64,000 nucleotides of DNA from JAFDVL01 sp963794955 (GTDB lineage: Bacteria; Acidobacteriota; Blastocatellia; RBC074). Below the pieces are notes generated by a model. That model saw nothing but the letters and a program-made list of their open reading frames with translations, had not been told where the DNA came from and did not search any database. The DNA lies in NCBI GenBank assembly GCA_963794955.1, contig CAWCGF010000005.1, positions 62,001 to 126,000 of the forward strand. Direction: 5' to 3'. The position numbers were made by a program, and so were the translations under genes. Of the stretch, positions 17,361 through 25,847 are shown piece after piece; positions within the stretch are counted from its first letter, which is position 1, and the number at the start of each line of letters is the position of its first letter.

Positions 17361-18596
17361 TCAATTGCCGCGCGGGCCTGTCGCCGCACGCGAACTATCT
17401 CCGCGTGAGCCACCGCTGCTACGCTCCGAACTAGCCGGAGTGCCAGTGTCAGCGCGGCTCGGTGCAACCGATGTGGGTGCAGAAGAAGGGGAAGAGCCTG
17501 GGTATGAGGCTGACCGTGATGAATCAAACACGGAGGGCGAATCATAGCCTCGTGCTGACCTGTCGGGCGGAGTAAAAACAGTGGGGCGGGAATATGGCTC
17601 AACTTGACGGCTCGGCACTTCACGGATGCTATGGGCGCGGCGGCCAGCAGAAGTGTCATCCGTTCCACGCGCCGGCGCGCCACTGCCACCAGAAGTGGTC
17701 GTATTGCCACCGCCAGCCATCGTGCCACCATTAGAATAGCCACCGTTGGCATAGTACGGATTATAGTATCCGCCATAACACCATTCACAATCGCTGAAGC
17801 GACGATAGAAGCCAAAGCCATAAGGCGTCACAAACAACCACGAGCTTGGAACAAAAGTATAGTTATTACTGAAAGGGTCATAGATCCACCCTGAAAGCAA
17901 AGCGCTACGTGAACGCGTCCGCTGTAACATTGAATAATTTGCTGCCACCAACGTTTCCGCACGCAGGTAACTCCACTGATCGAACGCATCAAAAACCTTG
18001 GAACTCAGTTTGGCCGTTTGCGGTGCGTTATCGCCAATTAACCGATACACTTTATTACCACTAACCTTCGTGGCGCTCTTAGCAAAAAGCTGTTCGCGCG
18101 TACCCAGAAACACCTCGCCTTTGCGAACACTGACGGCCACATCTTTGCCGCTGATATCAAGGCGGTAAATCCCTGCCTTGTTGATGGTCACAACACTGCG
18201 TGGCGTGCCGATTTCAATCGGAATTTTCTTATCAATCTCTCCCACTTCAATAATGACCGCTCCCTGCATTACATCGAAGCGCGTGTTTTCCAAATCCGTG
18301 CGAACGGCCTCAACGACGGTCTTTTCATCCAGGCGCATATACGAGCCAGGTGCAAGCAGCAACTCTGCATGGCTATTTACACTCGTAGCAATCCTGTCGC
18401 CTTCCTTCATCTGAGAGGCAAGCGAGGCCTTGCTCATTTCATCGGGCGCGCTACCTTGCGCTTGCAGGCTAACCTTGCCTTCGACACGATTGACGAATCC
18501 AGCTTTGCTGGAAACCAAGTATTGGGCGTGTACGACACTGGCGCTAAACAGTAGCGCGAAAAAGAGAGAGACGATCTGAGACTTGGATTTTTGCAT
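17361..18596 (-). CDS. Secreted FecR-domain protein with low-complexity tail
   Basis: A 411-residue exported protein. GGAGGC precedes ATG 18596; the start MQKSKSQIVSLFFALLFSAS, ending VHAQ, is a signal peptide. The FecR-like beta domain spans about residues 30-170 (GFVNRVEGKVSL, AELLLAPGSYMRLDEKTVVE, GAVIIEVGEID, SVVTINKAGIYRLDI). A Trp/Tyr-rich region follows (GWIYDPFSNNYTFVPSSWLF). The last 130 residues are rich in Gly, Ser, Pro and Arg and surely disordered. There is no adjacent FecI sigma factor, so this is not the classical iron-signalling FecR but a stand-alone surface or periplasmic protein common in Acidobacteria. Confidence 0.83.
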   Translation of the reverse strand: MQKSKSQIVSLFFALLFSASVVHAQYLVSSKAGFVNRVEGKVSLQAQGSAPDEMSKASLASQMKEGDRIATSVNSHAELLLAPGSYMRLDEKTVVEAVRTDLENTRFDVMQGAVIIEVGEIDKKIPIEIGTPRSVVTINKAGIYRLDISGKDVAVSVRKGEVFLGTREQLFAKSATKVSGNKVYRLIGDNAPQTAKLSSKVFDAFDQWSYLRAETLVAANYSMLQRTRSRSALLSGWIYDPFSNNYTFVPSSWLFVTPYGFGFYRRFSDCEWCYGGYYNPYYANGGYSNGGTMAGGGNTTTSGGSGAPARGTDDTSAGRRAHSIREVPSRQVEPYSRPTVFTPPDRSARGYDSPSVFDSSRSASYPGSSPSSAPTSVAPSRADTGTPASSERSSGGSRGDSSRAATGPRGN

Positions 18597-18753
18597 GACG
18601 GCCTCCAAACAGCAGCAACTTTCGGTCGTTATCAAGTCGTTGCACAAACATTGCTTCATAGCTCGAAGCGATTGGGTTGAAAAGGGAAACACGACGGTTA
18701 GATCATATTCCTTTCCACCACGATACACCAGCATTTTCCTGCGAAAACTGCCG

Positions 18754-19503
18754 TTACCCCAACAAACGATGCAACAGCAAATGGGTAACGTAAAAAACTG
18801 CGACGCCCGCAAAGATAAATATTGAAGCTCGCCATCCGCCTTCCCGATTGATTTCAGGAATCAGGTCAGAAGTGGCGATATAAAGTGTTGCCCCTGCCGA
18901 TAAAGGAAGCGCAAAAGTTACGGCCCGTTCGATCACCGCCACAGAGAAAATCCCCCCGAAAGTGGCAATGGCGATGAGTAAGGTTGCCTGAAAAGCAGAA
19001 CGGCCTGTTTTTCCCGCACTCATCATAATCGAGGCTACCGTAACTCCTTCAGGCACTTTGTGAAGTAATACCGCCAGAAATAACAACAGCCCTAAGCGGA
19101 AATTGACGAGCAAGCCGGAAGCAATAGTGACGCCGTCAAAAAAAGCATGTAAAGCCAACGCCGCTATCGCCGTCAAAGCGACCCCAGATCGGTGCATTTC
19201 TTCGGTGTGAACTTCCTCGCCAAAATGAAAATGCGGCGCAATTGTATGCTCGACAAGCTGAATGATTAAATACCCGGCCAAAAGCCAAATCATTGCTAAC
19301 GAACTATCACTACCAGATTGCTGGAGACTTTCAGGAATAACTTCCAGAATTACCGCCGCCAACATAAAGCCTGCACCTAAAGCTAACAGATGCTTGAGCT
19401 TGCTGTTGTTAGCCTGCGGTGATCGGGCAATCAGCCAGCCACCCAACAAATTTCCGCCTGCTGCCAGCAAGCCAAAGGTAAGTAATTGCAGCGATTGAGA
19501 CAT
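18754..19503 (-). CDS. ZIP-family metal transporter
   Basis: Inner-membrane divalent metal transporter, 249 residues with about eight helices. The ATG at 19503 (MSQSLQLLTFGLLAAGGNLL) is preferred over an upstream TTG. The metal-path helices carry HAFFDGVTIASG (helix IV) and LHKVPEGVTVASIMMSAG (helix V), the ZIP signature. The loop HTIAPHFHFGEEVHTEEMH is histidine-rich, as expected for metal sensing. The likely cargo is zinc, or iron or manganese; it cannot be told from sequence. It lies upstream of the FecR gene on the same strand, but the 157-bp gap suggests separate control. Upstream, 19504-19729 shows no gene. Confidence 0.88.
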   Translation of the reverse strand: MSQSLQLLTFGLLAAGGNLLGGWLIARSPQANNSKLKHLLALGAGFMLAAVILEVIPESLQQSGSDSSLAMIWLLAGYLIIQLVEHTIAPHFHFGEEVHTEEMHRSGVALTAIAALALHAFFDGVTIASGLLVNFRLGLLLFLAVLLHKVPEGVTVASIMMSAGKTGRSAFQATLLIAIATFGGIFSVAVIERAVTFALPLSAGATLYIATSDLIPEINREGGWRASIFIFAGVAVFYVTHLLLHRLLG

Positions 19504-19729
19504 TAGCAATGAAATGGAAACTTTCGATTGAGCGAGTTGGCAAGATACTAGGAAGCAACAAAAATGCCAAGTCTCGAAAAGGAGAATTTGAAGTTGGGCA
19601 AGGAATTTTCTTTAAACAATATCTACCAAAGCCACCGCTTACGCCTTGGAGTGATTTTCTAGCCTATTCAAGAATTTAGCGCGCCTAACCTGAAGAAATG
19701 ATTTAGCAAGAAATTCGTCATAAATTCGC

Positions 19730-19758
19730 TTGACATCCACAAATCGGTGCAATACTAT
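19730..19758 (+). promoter_or_regulatory. Sigma70-type promoter of the dcw cluster
   Basis: TTGACA at 19730-19735, a 17-bp spacer, then TACTAT at 19753-19758. The -35 is perfect, and the start is expected near 19765, giving a leader of about 185 nt before mraZ. Confidence 0.85.
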
Positions 19759-19769
19759 GCGCCAATCCA

Positions 19770-19793
19770 GTGGAACAAAGTGGAATAAGGTGG
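19770..19793 (+). promoter_or_regulatory. MraZ-binding box, three GTGG repeats
   Basis: GTGG occurs at 19770, 19780 and 19790, exactly 10 bp apart (GTGGAACAAA, GTGGAATAAG, GTGG). MraZ is known to bind direct repeats of this type in front of its own operon. Here the box lies just after the -10, where binding would block transcription, so autorepression by the mraZ product is likely. Confidence 0.8.
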
Positions 19794-19950
19794 TTTATAT
19801 TAGTAACTTAGCGGTGCAAATTGAAGCTCTACCTTAGAGCATAAGCGTTTGATTAAAAAGGAGCTTAGCCTCAAAATTTGCCGAAAAACATCGTTGACTC
19901 CCCGAAACGATAATCATTATTAATTTGCTGTTTTTCAATCTTACCAATAA

Positions 19951-20394
19951 ATGCTGCGCGGAAGTTATACAGCTACGATTGATGATAAAGGACGCATTAA
20001 GATTCCTGCAAGCTTCAAGCGGCATTTAGACCAGCATTATGGTAATCCTGATTTTTATGTGACGAGTTTGGATGGGGATTGCGCGCGGCTTTATCCGCTT
20101 ACCGAGTGGGAAGAAATTGAAAACAAGTTGGCGCTTTTGCCTTCGATGGACCCGGTGAAACGCAAGTTTTTGGATCGCGTAAACTATTATGGACAGGTGC
20201 AAGCGCTCGACCCACAGGGACGGATTCTGATTCATCCCTTGCTCAGAAGTAAGGCTGAATTATTAGGTGAGGTTACGGTTTTTGGTTATTTGACTTATCT
20301 GGAAATCTGGAGCGCAGACCGCTTTCGATTGCGGTTGGATACACAACCATTTACTGATGACGACGCGGAACGGATCGCCCGTTTAGGGATTTAG
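19951..20394 (+). CDS. mraZ: Transcriptional regulator MraZ
   Basis: AbrB-fold DNA-binding protein that forms rings and represses the dcw cluster. The 147-residue product starts MLRGSYTATIDDKGRIKIPA, with the second copy of the conserved loop as DPQGRILIHPLLR. No Shine-Dalgarno precedes the ATG, although the family N-terminus fixes the start; translation may be leader-dependent. First gene of the cluster, 8 bp upstream of rsmH, with its own binding box at 19770-19793. Confidence 0.96.
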   Translation: MLRGSYTATIDDKGRIKIPASFKRHLDQHYGNPDFYVTSLDGDCARLYPLTEWEEIENKLALLPSMDPVKRKFLDRVNYYGQVQALDPQGRILIHPLLRSKAELLGEVTVFGYLTYLEIWSADRFRLRLDTQPFTDDDAERIARLGI

Positions 20395-20402
20395 GGGTTG
20401 AA

Positions 20403-21371
20403 ATGTCTCAGGCTCTGCCCAACGAGATGCATTTTCCAGTCCTGCTCAGTGAAGCGATGGAGGCGTTAAATACAACGGCTGGTGGGTTGTTTATTGATGC
20501 AACGCTGGGAATGGGCGGTCATAGCGAAGGCATCCTCCAAGCCGCGCCGCATAATCGGGTCATTGGCTTTGATCGTGATGCAGAGGCAATTGCTTTGGCG
20601 CAGCAGCGGCTAGTTACCTTTGGCGAACGATTTGAGGCTGTTCATGCAGACTATCGCCAAATCAAACAAGTGTTACTTGAAAAAGGAATTGGTACGGCGC
20701 AGGGAATCATCGCGGATCTTGGTGTTTCGTCTTACCAGTTTGATACGCCGGAACGAGGTTTCAGCTTCCGCTTCACGGAAGACTCGCCGCTCGATATGCG
20801 GATGGATCGGACGGAACCGCGAACGGCAGCCACGCTCATTAACAGCTTAAGCGAGCGAGAACTGGCAGATTTGATTTTTGAATTTGGTGAGGAGCGGGCG
20901 GCGCGCAGGATCGCCCACCGCATCGTACAGGCTAGAGCCAAAGCGCCGCTCAAAACTACCAGGCAGTTAGCGGAGTTAGTCGTGGCGGCGATTCACCAAA
21001 AAGGTCACTGGAAAATTCATCCGGCGACCAAAACGTTTCAGGCGTTGCGTATTGCCGTTAATCGCGAACTGGACGGATTAGCGCAATTTGTTGCCGACGC
21101 TATTGATTGGTTGGAAGTGGGTGGAAGATTAGTAGTGATTACCTTTCATTCGCTTGAAGACAGGCTCATCAAGCAGGCATTGAAATTTCAATCCGGTCAC
21201 TGTGTGTGCCCGCCTCGGCTACCGGATTGTCGTTGTGGTACCGCGCGGCGTGTTGAGCTTCTCACTAGCAAGCCCGCTCAACCGCGCGAGAGTGAATTGC
21301 TAGCGAATCCCCGCGCGCGCAGCGCCAAGCTTCGCGCTTGTCAAAAATTGCAGCCCGTCACTCGTACTTGA
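20403..21371 (+). CDS. rsmH: 16S rRNA m4C1402 methyltransferase
   Basis: S-adenosylmethionine-dependent enzyme that N4-methylates C1402 in the 16S rRNA decoding centre. The 322-residue protein shows FIDATLGMGGHSEGIL (SAM site), VIGFDRDAEAIALA, GIIADLGVSSYQFD, GFSFRFTEDSPLDMRMD and VVITFHSLEDRLIKQALK, with the cysteine cluster CVCPPRLPDCRCG near the end. AGGGG lies just before ATG 20403. Second gene of the dcw cluster. Confidence 0.97.
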   Translation: MSQALPNEMHFPVLLSEAMEALNTTAGGLFIDATLGMGGHSEGILQAAPHNRVIGFDRDAEAIALAQQRLVTFGERFEAVHADYRQIKQVLLEKGIGTAQGIIADLGVSSYQFDTPERGFSFRFTEDSPLDMRMDRTEPRTAATLINSLSERELADLIFEFGEERAARRIAHRIVQARAKAPLKTTRQLAELVVAAIHQKGHWKIHPATKTFQALRIAVNRELDGLAQFVADAIDWLEVGGRLVVITFHSLEDRLIKQALKFQSGHCVCPPRLPDCRCGTARRVELLTSKPAQPRESELLANPRARSAKLRACQKLQPVTRT

Positions 21372-21405
21372 TAACCCCCAATTCCCTTGCCGGAGGAATT
21401 GCTTA

Positions 21406-21987
21406 ATGAATAGACATTTTCGCCCTCAAATTCAGAATGGGACTGTGGTCAAACGGACGCAGAGTGGCGTCAAACCTGTCCCCAAAGCGGCCTCGCGTGT
21501 GGCGCTGCCGCTGGCTCCCCTGTCACCGCTTTGGTCAAGCCAGGCCATTGAAGTGGGCGCGTTGACGCAGCGAGGATTATCACTCCTGGCTTTGGATGAA
21601 CGGCTCCGCTCAACTGACACCATCGCCAAAGAAAAGGCGTCCACACGGCCTTATGCGTTGGTTGGATTATTGGTTTGTGGCGCTTTGCTGGCGGGCGGAT
21701 TTATGTTCAGTTTGCGTGATCACTTCATGGCTCACGCGTTCGGGCGCGAAGAAGTGAAGCTAAAAACCAAGACGGATCAAGTCACAACCGAGCGCCAGCA
21801 AATCAAAGCACGAGTTGAACAGGCAACCAGTTCACAGGCTATTGATCGGCTGGCGCATGAAAATACCGATCTCGCTCCATTGGCATTTGACCAGAAAAAA
21901 ATGGTCACCGGAGCAAAGAAGATAGCTACTACTGAAAAAGCGAAAAAAACTGCGGGCCTCGTTGCAGCGAGGCCCGCGAGAAACTAA
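21406..21987 (+). CDS. ftsL: FtsL-like cell division protein
   Basis: Bitopic membrane protein, 193 residues, in the FtsL position between rsmH and the division penicillin-binding protein. One helix at about residues 81-101 (YALVGLLVCGALLAGGFMFS) is followed by a likely coiled coil (EEVKLKTKTDQVTTERQQIK, then RVEQATSSQAIDRL) and a Lys/Ala-rich end. The cytoplasmic N-terminal region of about 80 residues is long for FtsL, and sequence identity in this family is very low, so the call rests on topology and position. GGAGGA precedes ATG 21406. It would join FtsQ and the PBP in septal wall synthesis control. Confidence 0.75.
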   Translation: MNRHFRPQIQNGTVVKRTQSGVKPVPKAASRVALPLAPLSPLWSSQAIEVGALTQRGLSLLALDERLRSTDTIAKEKASTRPYALVGLLVCGALLAGGFMFSLRDHFMAHAFGREEVKLKTKTDQVTTERQQIKARVEQATSSQAIDRLAHENTDLAPLAFDQKKMVTGAKKIATTEKAKKTAGLVAARPARN

Positions 21988-22020
21988 CAACGACCTCAGC
22001 AGAATCCACGAGTAAAGGTC

Positions 22021-24204
22021 ATGAGCAGTAAAAAGAAACAACGAGGCTTTACCGGGCGGCATCTTCTCATTGCGTGTCTTTTTGTGGCCTGGATGGGGGT
22101 AATTATTTGGCGGCTGGCATATTTACAAATTGTGCGGCATCAGGAATTAGCCACAAAAGCCGCACAGCAGCGCAATGGCGTAGAGACCGTCGCCCCCGCA
22201 CGAGGCGCGATTGTGGATCGCAACGGAACCTTGCTGGCTGGCAGCATTGATACGCTGACGATCAAAGCCGATCTGCATCAAATTAAGGAGGTTGACTTTC
22301 CGACGGTCACGAAAGCCTTAGCTGAGAAGTTAGGGTTCAGTGAAAAGGACTTAACGCGCCTTTTTCAAGCGGGCAATAAAGACCTGACTGTAGCTAAAAA
22401 AGTTGCGCCTGAAGTAGCAGAAAAAGTTCGCAGCCTCAGCGAAAATCCTGACCCCAAAGAAGCGCGGAAGTTCACCGGCATCAAAATCGTCCGCGAACCG
22501 CAGCGCCATTACCCAGAAGGGAAGCTCGCCGCGCACGTGCTGGGCTTTGTCAATAAACCGGAACTGATCGTAACAGGCGCATCGGGGCTGGAAGCCAAAC
22601 AGAACGATGTTCTCACCGGTAAGGCAGGAAAGATTTTCCTCGAAAAAGATAGTCAGGGACACCCGCTCATCCGTGCCGATCAAGAGGCGCTCGCGGGAGC
22701 AACCATCGTCACTTCGCTCGACGCAGCGTTGCAGTACAAAGTCGAAGCTGCGTTAGCAGAAGCAGTAGATGAAACAAAATCTCAGAGCGGCAGCGCGATT
22801 GTGCTGGATACGAGCACGGGTGAAATTCTCGCGCTCGCCAATTACCCAACGTATGATCCGGTAGCGCGTTGGAGCGGCAAAGACGAAGAAAACTATGCGC
22901 GGCGCAATCGCGCCTTGACCGATCCGTATGAGCCAGGTTCGGTTTTCAAGATGGTAACTTACTCTGCTGCCATCCAGGAAGGCCTTGTAAAGCCTGAAAG
23001 CAAGATTCATTGCGGCAATGGGCAAATTGCGCTTGGCTCGCGTATCGTGCGCGATGCTCATCCGTATGGCGAACTGACCGTTGCGCAAGCACTCGCCAAA
23101 TCATCGAACGTCGCAGCCATCAAGATCGGCTTGCAGGTCGGCAAGGAAAGAATGTTCGACTACATCACCCGGTTTGGCTTCGGTCAAAAAACCGGGATTG
23201 ATTTGCCAGACGAATCTCCTGGCATTGTTCGTAAGTTCGAGAAATGGACGTATGACTCCATGGGTTCGATTCCGATGGGACATGAAATTGGAGTAACAGC
23301 TATTCAAGCGGTTGCCGCGATGGCGGCGATTGCGAATCGCGGCACTTGGGTACAACCTCACATTGTCAAACAGATCATCAGCAGCGATGCCGGGCAGCAA
23401 GAGCTTTGGAAAGCTCAGCCAGAAATGCGTCAGGTCATCAGTGAACAAACCGCTGACATCATCAAGAATATGCTGGCTGGCGTAGTCGAAATCGGCACCG
23501 CACGAAACTCGGTACAGCTTGCAGGTTACACGGCTGCGGGCAAAACCGGCACGGCGCAAAAAGTAATCAATGGCAAGTATTCCAACTCCGCCTATGTAGC
23601 CTCGTTCGCCGGATTTGTGCCGGCGACAAATCCGCGTTTTGCCATCATCGTCGTGCTTGATTATCCGAAAGGCGCGCATCAGGGCGGACAGGTGGCCGCG
23701 CCTGTTTTTAATCAAATCGCGCAAGCTGCACTTGGTGATTACGGCGTGTTGCCGGATACGGAAGAACACCGTCAAAAGATTGCCAAGCTGGAAGATGAAT
23801 TTCGCGCGAAGTCAAAGGAGATGACGAAGCCACAGGCCGCCGCAGCCCCTGTCTCCAGCAAAACGACTCTCGCGCCGACTCCGAAACCAGGCGTGACGCC
23901 GACCGCCGTGCCAACGCCTGCTACAGCAAAGGCCAAACCGACTCCCAAGCCAACGCCGATTTTGAAATTGCCCGCGCCTAAAGAGGCAAACAAAGCAGTC
24001 GCCGCTGTGAAAAAAGCGCCCGAGCCAAGCAAGCCTAAAATGGCGAAACAGAATGTCAGCAACGCTCCGAATGTCGTGGGTCGCAGCTTGCGCGAAGTAG
24101 CAGGACTGTGCAGTCGGGCAGGAATGAAATTGAAGGCGATTGGCTACGGCTTGGCCAAGAGTCAACGGCAGGTGGGGGATACGCTGGTGGTTGAATTTCG
24201 ATAA
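22021..24204 (+). CDS. ftsI: Division penicillin-binding protein with C-terminal PASTA domain
   Basis: Septal peptidoglycan transpeptidase (class B PBP), partner of FtsW. The 727-residue protein has an N-terminal helix (LLIACLFVAWMGVIIWRLAY), the dimerisation motif APARGAIVDRNGTLLA and the transpeptidase domain: active-site serine in PGSVFK near residue 307, SSN at about 363 and KTGT at about 507. A linker rich in Lys, Pro and Thr (KPTPKPTP) and one PASTA domain (NVVGRSLREVAGLCSRAGMK) follow. The PASTA domain makes it resemble the SpoVD/PBP2X type rather than Proteobacterial FtsI. It is followed by a heptamer hairpin, then murE. Confidence 0.95.
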   Translation: MSSKKKQRGFTGRHLLIACLFVAWMGVIIWRLAYLQIVRHQELATKAAQQRNGVETVAPARGAIVDRNGTLLAGSIDTLTIKADLHQIKEVDFPTVTKALAEKLGFSEKDLTRLFQAGNKDLTVAKKVAPEVAEKVRSLSENPDPKEARKFTGIKIVREPQRHYPEGKLAAHVLGFVNKPELIVTGASGLEAKQNDVLTGKAGKIFLEKDSQGHPLIRADQEALAGATIVTSLDAALQYKVEAALAEAVDETKSQSGSAIVLDTSTGEILALANYPTYDPVARWSGKDEENYARRNRALTDPYEPGSVFKMVTYSAAIQEGLVKPESKIHCGNGQIALGSRIVRDAHPYGELTVAQALAKSSNVAAIKIGLQVGKERMFDYITRFGFGQKTGIDLPDESPGIVRKFEKWTYDSMGSIPMGHEIGVTAIQAVAAMAAIANRGTWVQPHIVKQIISSDAGQQELWKAQPEMRQVISEQTADIIKNMLAGVVEIGTARNSVQLAGYTAAGKTGTAQKVINGKYSNSAYVASFAGFVPATNPRFAIIVVLDYPKGAHQGGQVAAPVFNQIAQAALGDYGVLPDTEEHRQKIAKLEDEFRAKSKEMTKPQAAAAPVSSKTTLAPTPKPGVTPTAVPTPATAKAKPTPKPTPILKLPAPKEANKAVAAVKKAPEPSKPKMAKQNVSNAPNVVGRSLREVAGLCSRAGMKLKAIGYGLAKSQRQVGDTLVVEFR

Positions 24205-24207
24205 GAC

Positions 24208-24250
24208 TGGTCATTGGTCTTTGTGGCACCAATGACCAATGACCAATGAC
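24208..24250. repeat. Heptamer repeat (CCAATGA) forming a hairpin
   Basis: TGGTCATTGGT (24208-24218) pairs perfectly with ACCAATGACCA (24228-24238) around a 9-nt loop. The heptamer CCAATGA continues three times to about 24250, right up to the murE start. It lies 4 bp after the pbp stop. It could weaken read-through or mask the murE start, but there is no T-run typical of a terminator. Confidence 0.7.
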
Positions 24251-24254
24251 CAAG

Positions 24255-25743
24255 ATGATTTTATTGAGTGACATCGCCCAAGAATTACAGGCGCAGGTAA
24301 CTGGCGGAGCAACGAATATCCCCGTCATTCCCGCTGAGTTCGGTTGTCACTCACGATTCGCGCCGCGTTGTGCCGGGGGGCATTTTCGTAGCGATCAAAG
24401 GCGCAACCAGTGACGGGAACAATTTCGTCACACAAGCTACGCAACGCGGCGCGCTCGCCACTATTTCTGAAAGTCCACGCCCCGCTGATTTTACGGGCGT
24501 GTGGTTGCAAGTGGCGGACGCGCGAGCCTCCCTCGCACACGCTGCAGCTATCGTCTACGGACATCCGTCGCGCTCTTTGAAATTGGTCGGCATCACGGGT
24601 ACCAACGGCAAAACGACGACGGCGCATTTGTGCGAAGCCATCTTTCGCGCAGCAGGAACCGTGCCTGCGATGATGGGTACGATTAGCCATCGCATTGGAG
24701 AGCAAGAAGAAGTGGCCGAACACACTACGCCTGAGGCCTCGCATATTCAGGACTTCCTGCGACGCGCTGTTGCCGCAGGCGTGCAATATGCCGTGATGGA
24801 GGTTTCCTCCATCGCTTTAGACATGCGACGAGCCGATTACCTGGATTTTGCTGTCGCGGCATTTACCAATCTCACCCAAGACCACCTGGATTATCACGGC
24901 ACGATGGAAGCCTATGCAGCAGCGAAAAGTAAGCTGTTTGCCCAAGCGAAGGATTTTGCGGTCATTAACAATGATGATTCGTTCAGCGCGCAGTTGCCAA
25001 AAGTAACCCGCGCCAAGGTACTGAGTTATGCCATTGATTCGCGCGCTGATATTACCCCTGATCGAAATGATTTTGGCGTTGCTGGCCTGTCTTTCACGGC
25101 TTGCACTCCTGTCGGTAACATCGAAATTCGCTCGCCTCTGGTTGGGCGTCCGCACGCTTATAATATTCTCTGCGCGGTTGGGATCGGCCTTGCGCTCGGC
25201 CTTGACGCCGAAATCATCGCGCGCGGTATCCATACCAGCCAAGGTGCAGCAGGTCGGTTTGAGCGTGTGAGCAGCGTGGAGGATGACCTTACCGTCGTCG
25301 TTGACTACGCTCACACGCCGGATGCGATAGTCAACGTTTTGAAAACTGCCCGCGCAACGGCGACGGCAACCGGCGGGCGCGTAGTTACGGTATTTGGCTG
25401 TGGCGGAGACCGAGACAAAACCAAACGCCCACTAATGGGACACGACGCCGCGCGGTTGAGTGACTTCGTAATTGCCACTTCGGATAATCCGCGCAGCGAA
25501 GACCCGCAAGCAATTTTGCGTGACATTGAAGTTGGATTGAAACAGGCCAACGGAAACTACGAATTGATCGAGGATCGCCGCGCCGCAATTGGCCGGGCGA
25601 TCACCGAAGCAAAAGCCAACGACGTGATTGTCATCGCAGGCAAAGGCCACGAAGACTATCAAATTTTGGCGAGCGGCAAGATTCATTTTGATGACCGCGA
25701 AGTAGCGCAGGAGGCGTTGCGGCAAAGGAAGGCTAAAGATTAG
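24255..25743 (+). CDS. murE: UDP-MurNAc-L-Ala-D-Glu ligase MurE, with +1 frameshift near the start
   Basis: Cytoplasmic Mur ligase that adds the third stem-peptide amino acid (usually meso-diaminopimelate or lysine). The frame from ATG 24255 reads MILLSDIAQELQAQVTGGAT, then loses the family pattern. The correct continuation SSVVTHDSRRVVPGGIFVAI is in the next phase, so one extra base lies in about 24321-24338. The rest is intact: ITGTNGKTTTAHLCE (P-loop), YAVMEVSSIALDMRRADY, NLTQDHLDYHGTMEAY, VVDYAHTPDAIVNVL, GCGGDRDKTKRPLMG, TSDNPRSEDP. The DNPR motif is the one associated with diaminopimelate selection. MurE is essential, so an assembly indel is the likely cause. A truncated start at GTG 24370 would lose the UDP-binding N-terminus. 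Confidence 0.93.
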
Positions 25744-25837
25744 CCATCGAGAGCACAGAGGGCACAGAGTTTTTTTCTCGCAAACCATTTCCGTAGTAGT
25801 CACTTTTCTCTGTGCCCTCTGTGCTCTCGATGGCTAA
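25740..25837. repeat. Perfect 30-bp inverted repeat between murE and murF
   Basis: The left arm 25740-25769 and the right arm 25808-25837 are exact reverse complements over 30 bp, with a 38-nt loop. The left arm starts inside the murE stop codon; the right arm ends 10 bp before murF. Each arm consists of CACAGAG/CTCTGTG words. Such a stem should form readily in mRNA. It lacks a downstream T-run, so it may be an mRNA-stability or repeat-spread element rather than a terminator. Confidence 0.9.
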
Positions 25838-25847
25838 AACAAATTGA

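Noticed and set aside
24370..25743. MurE starting at GTG 24370
   Set aside because: It would lose the N-terminal domain and the DSRR motif, which are present just upstream in split frames.
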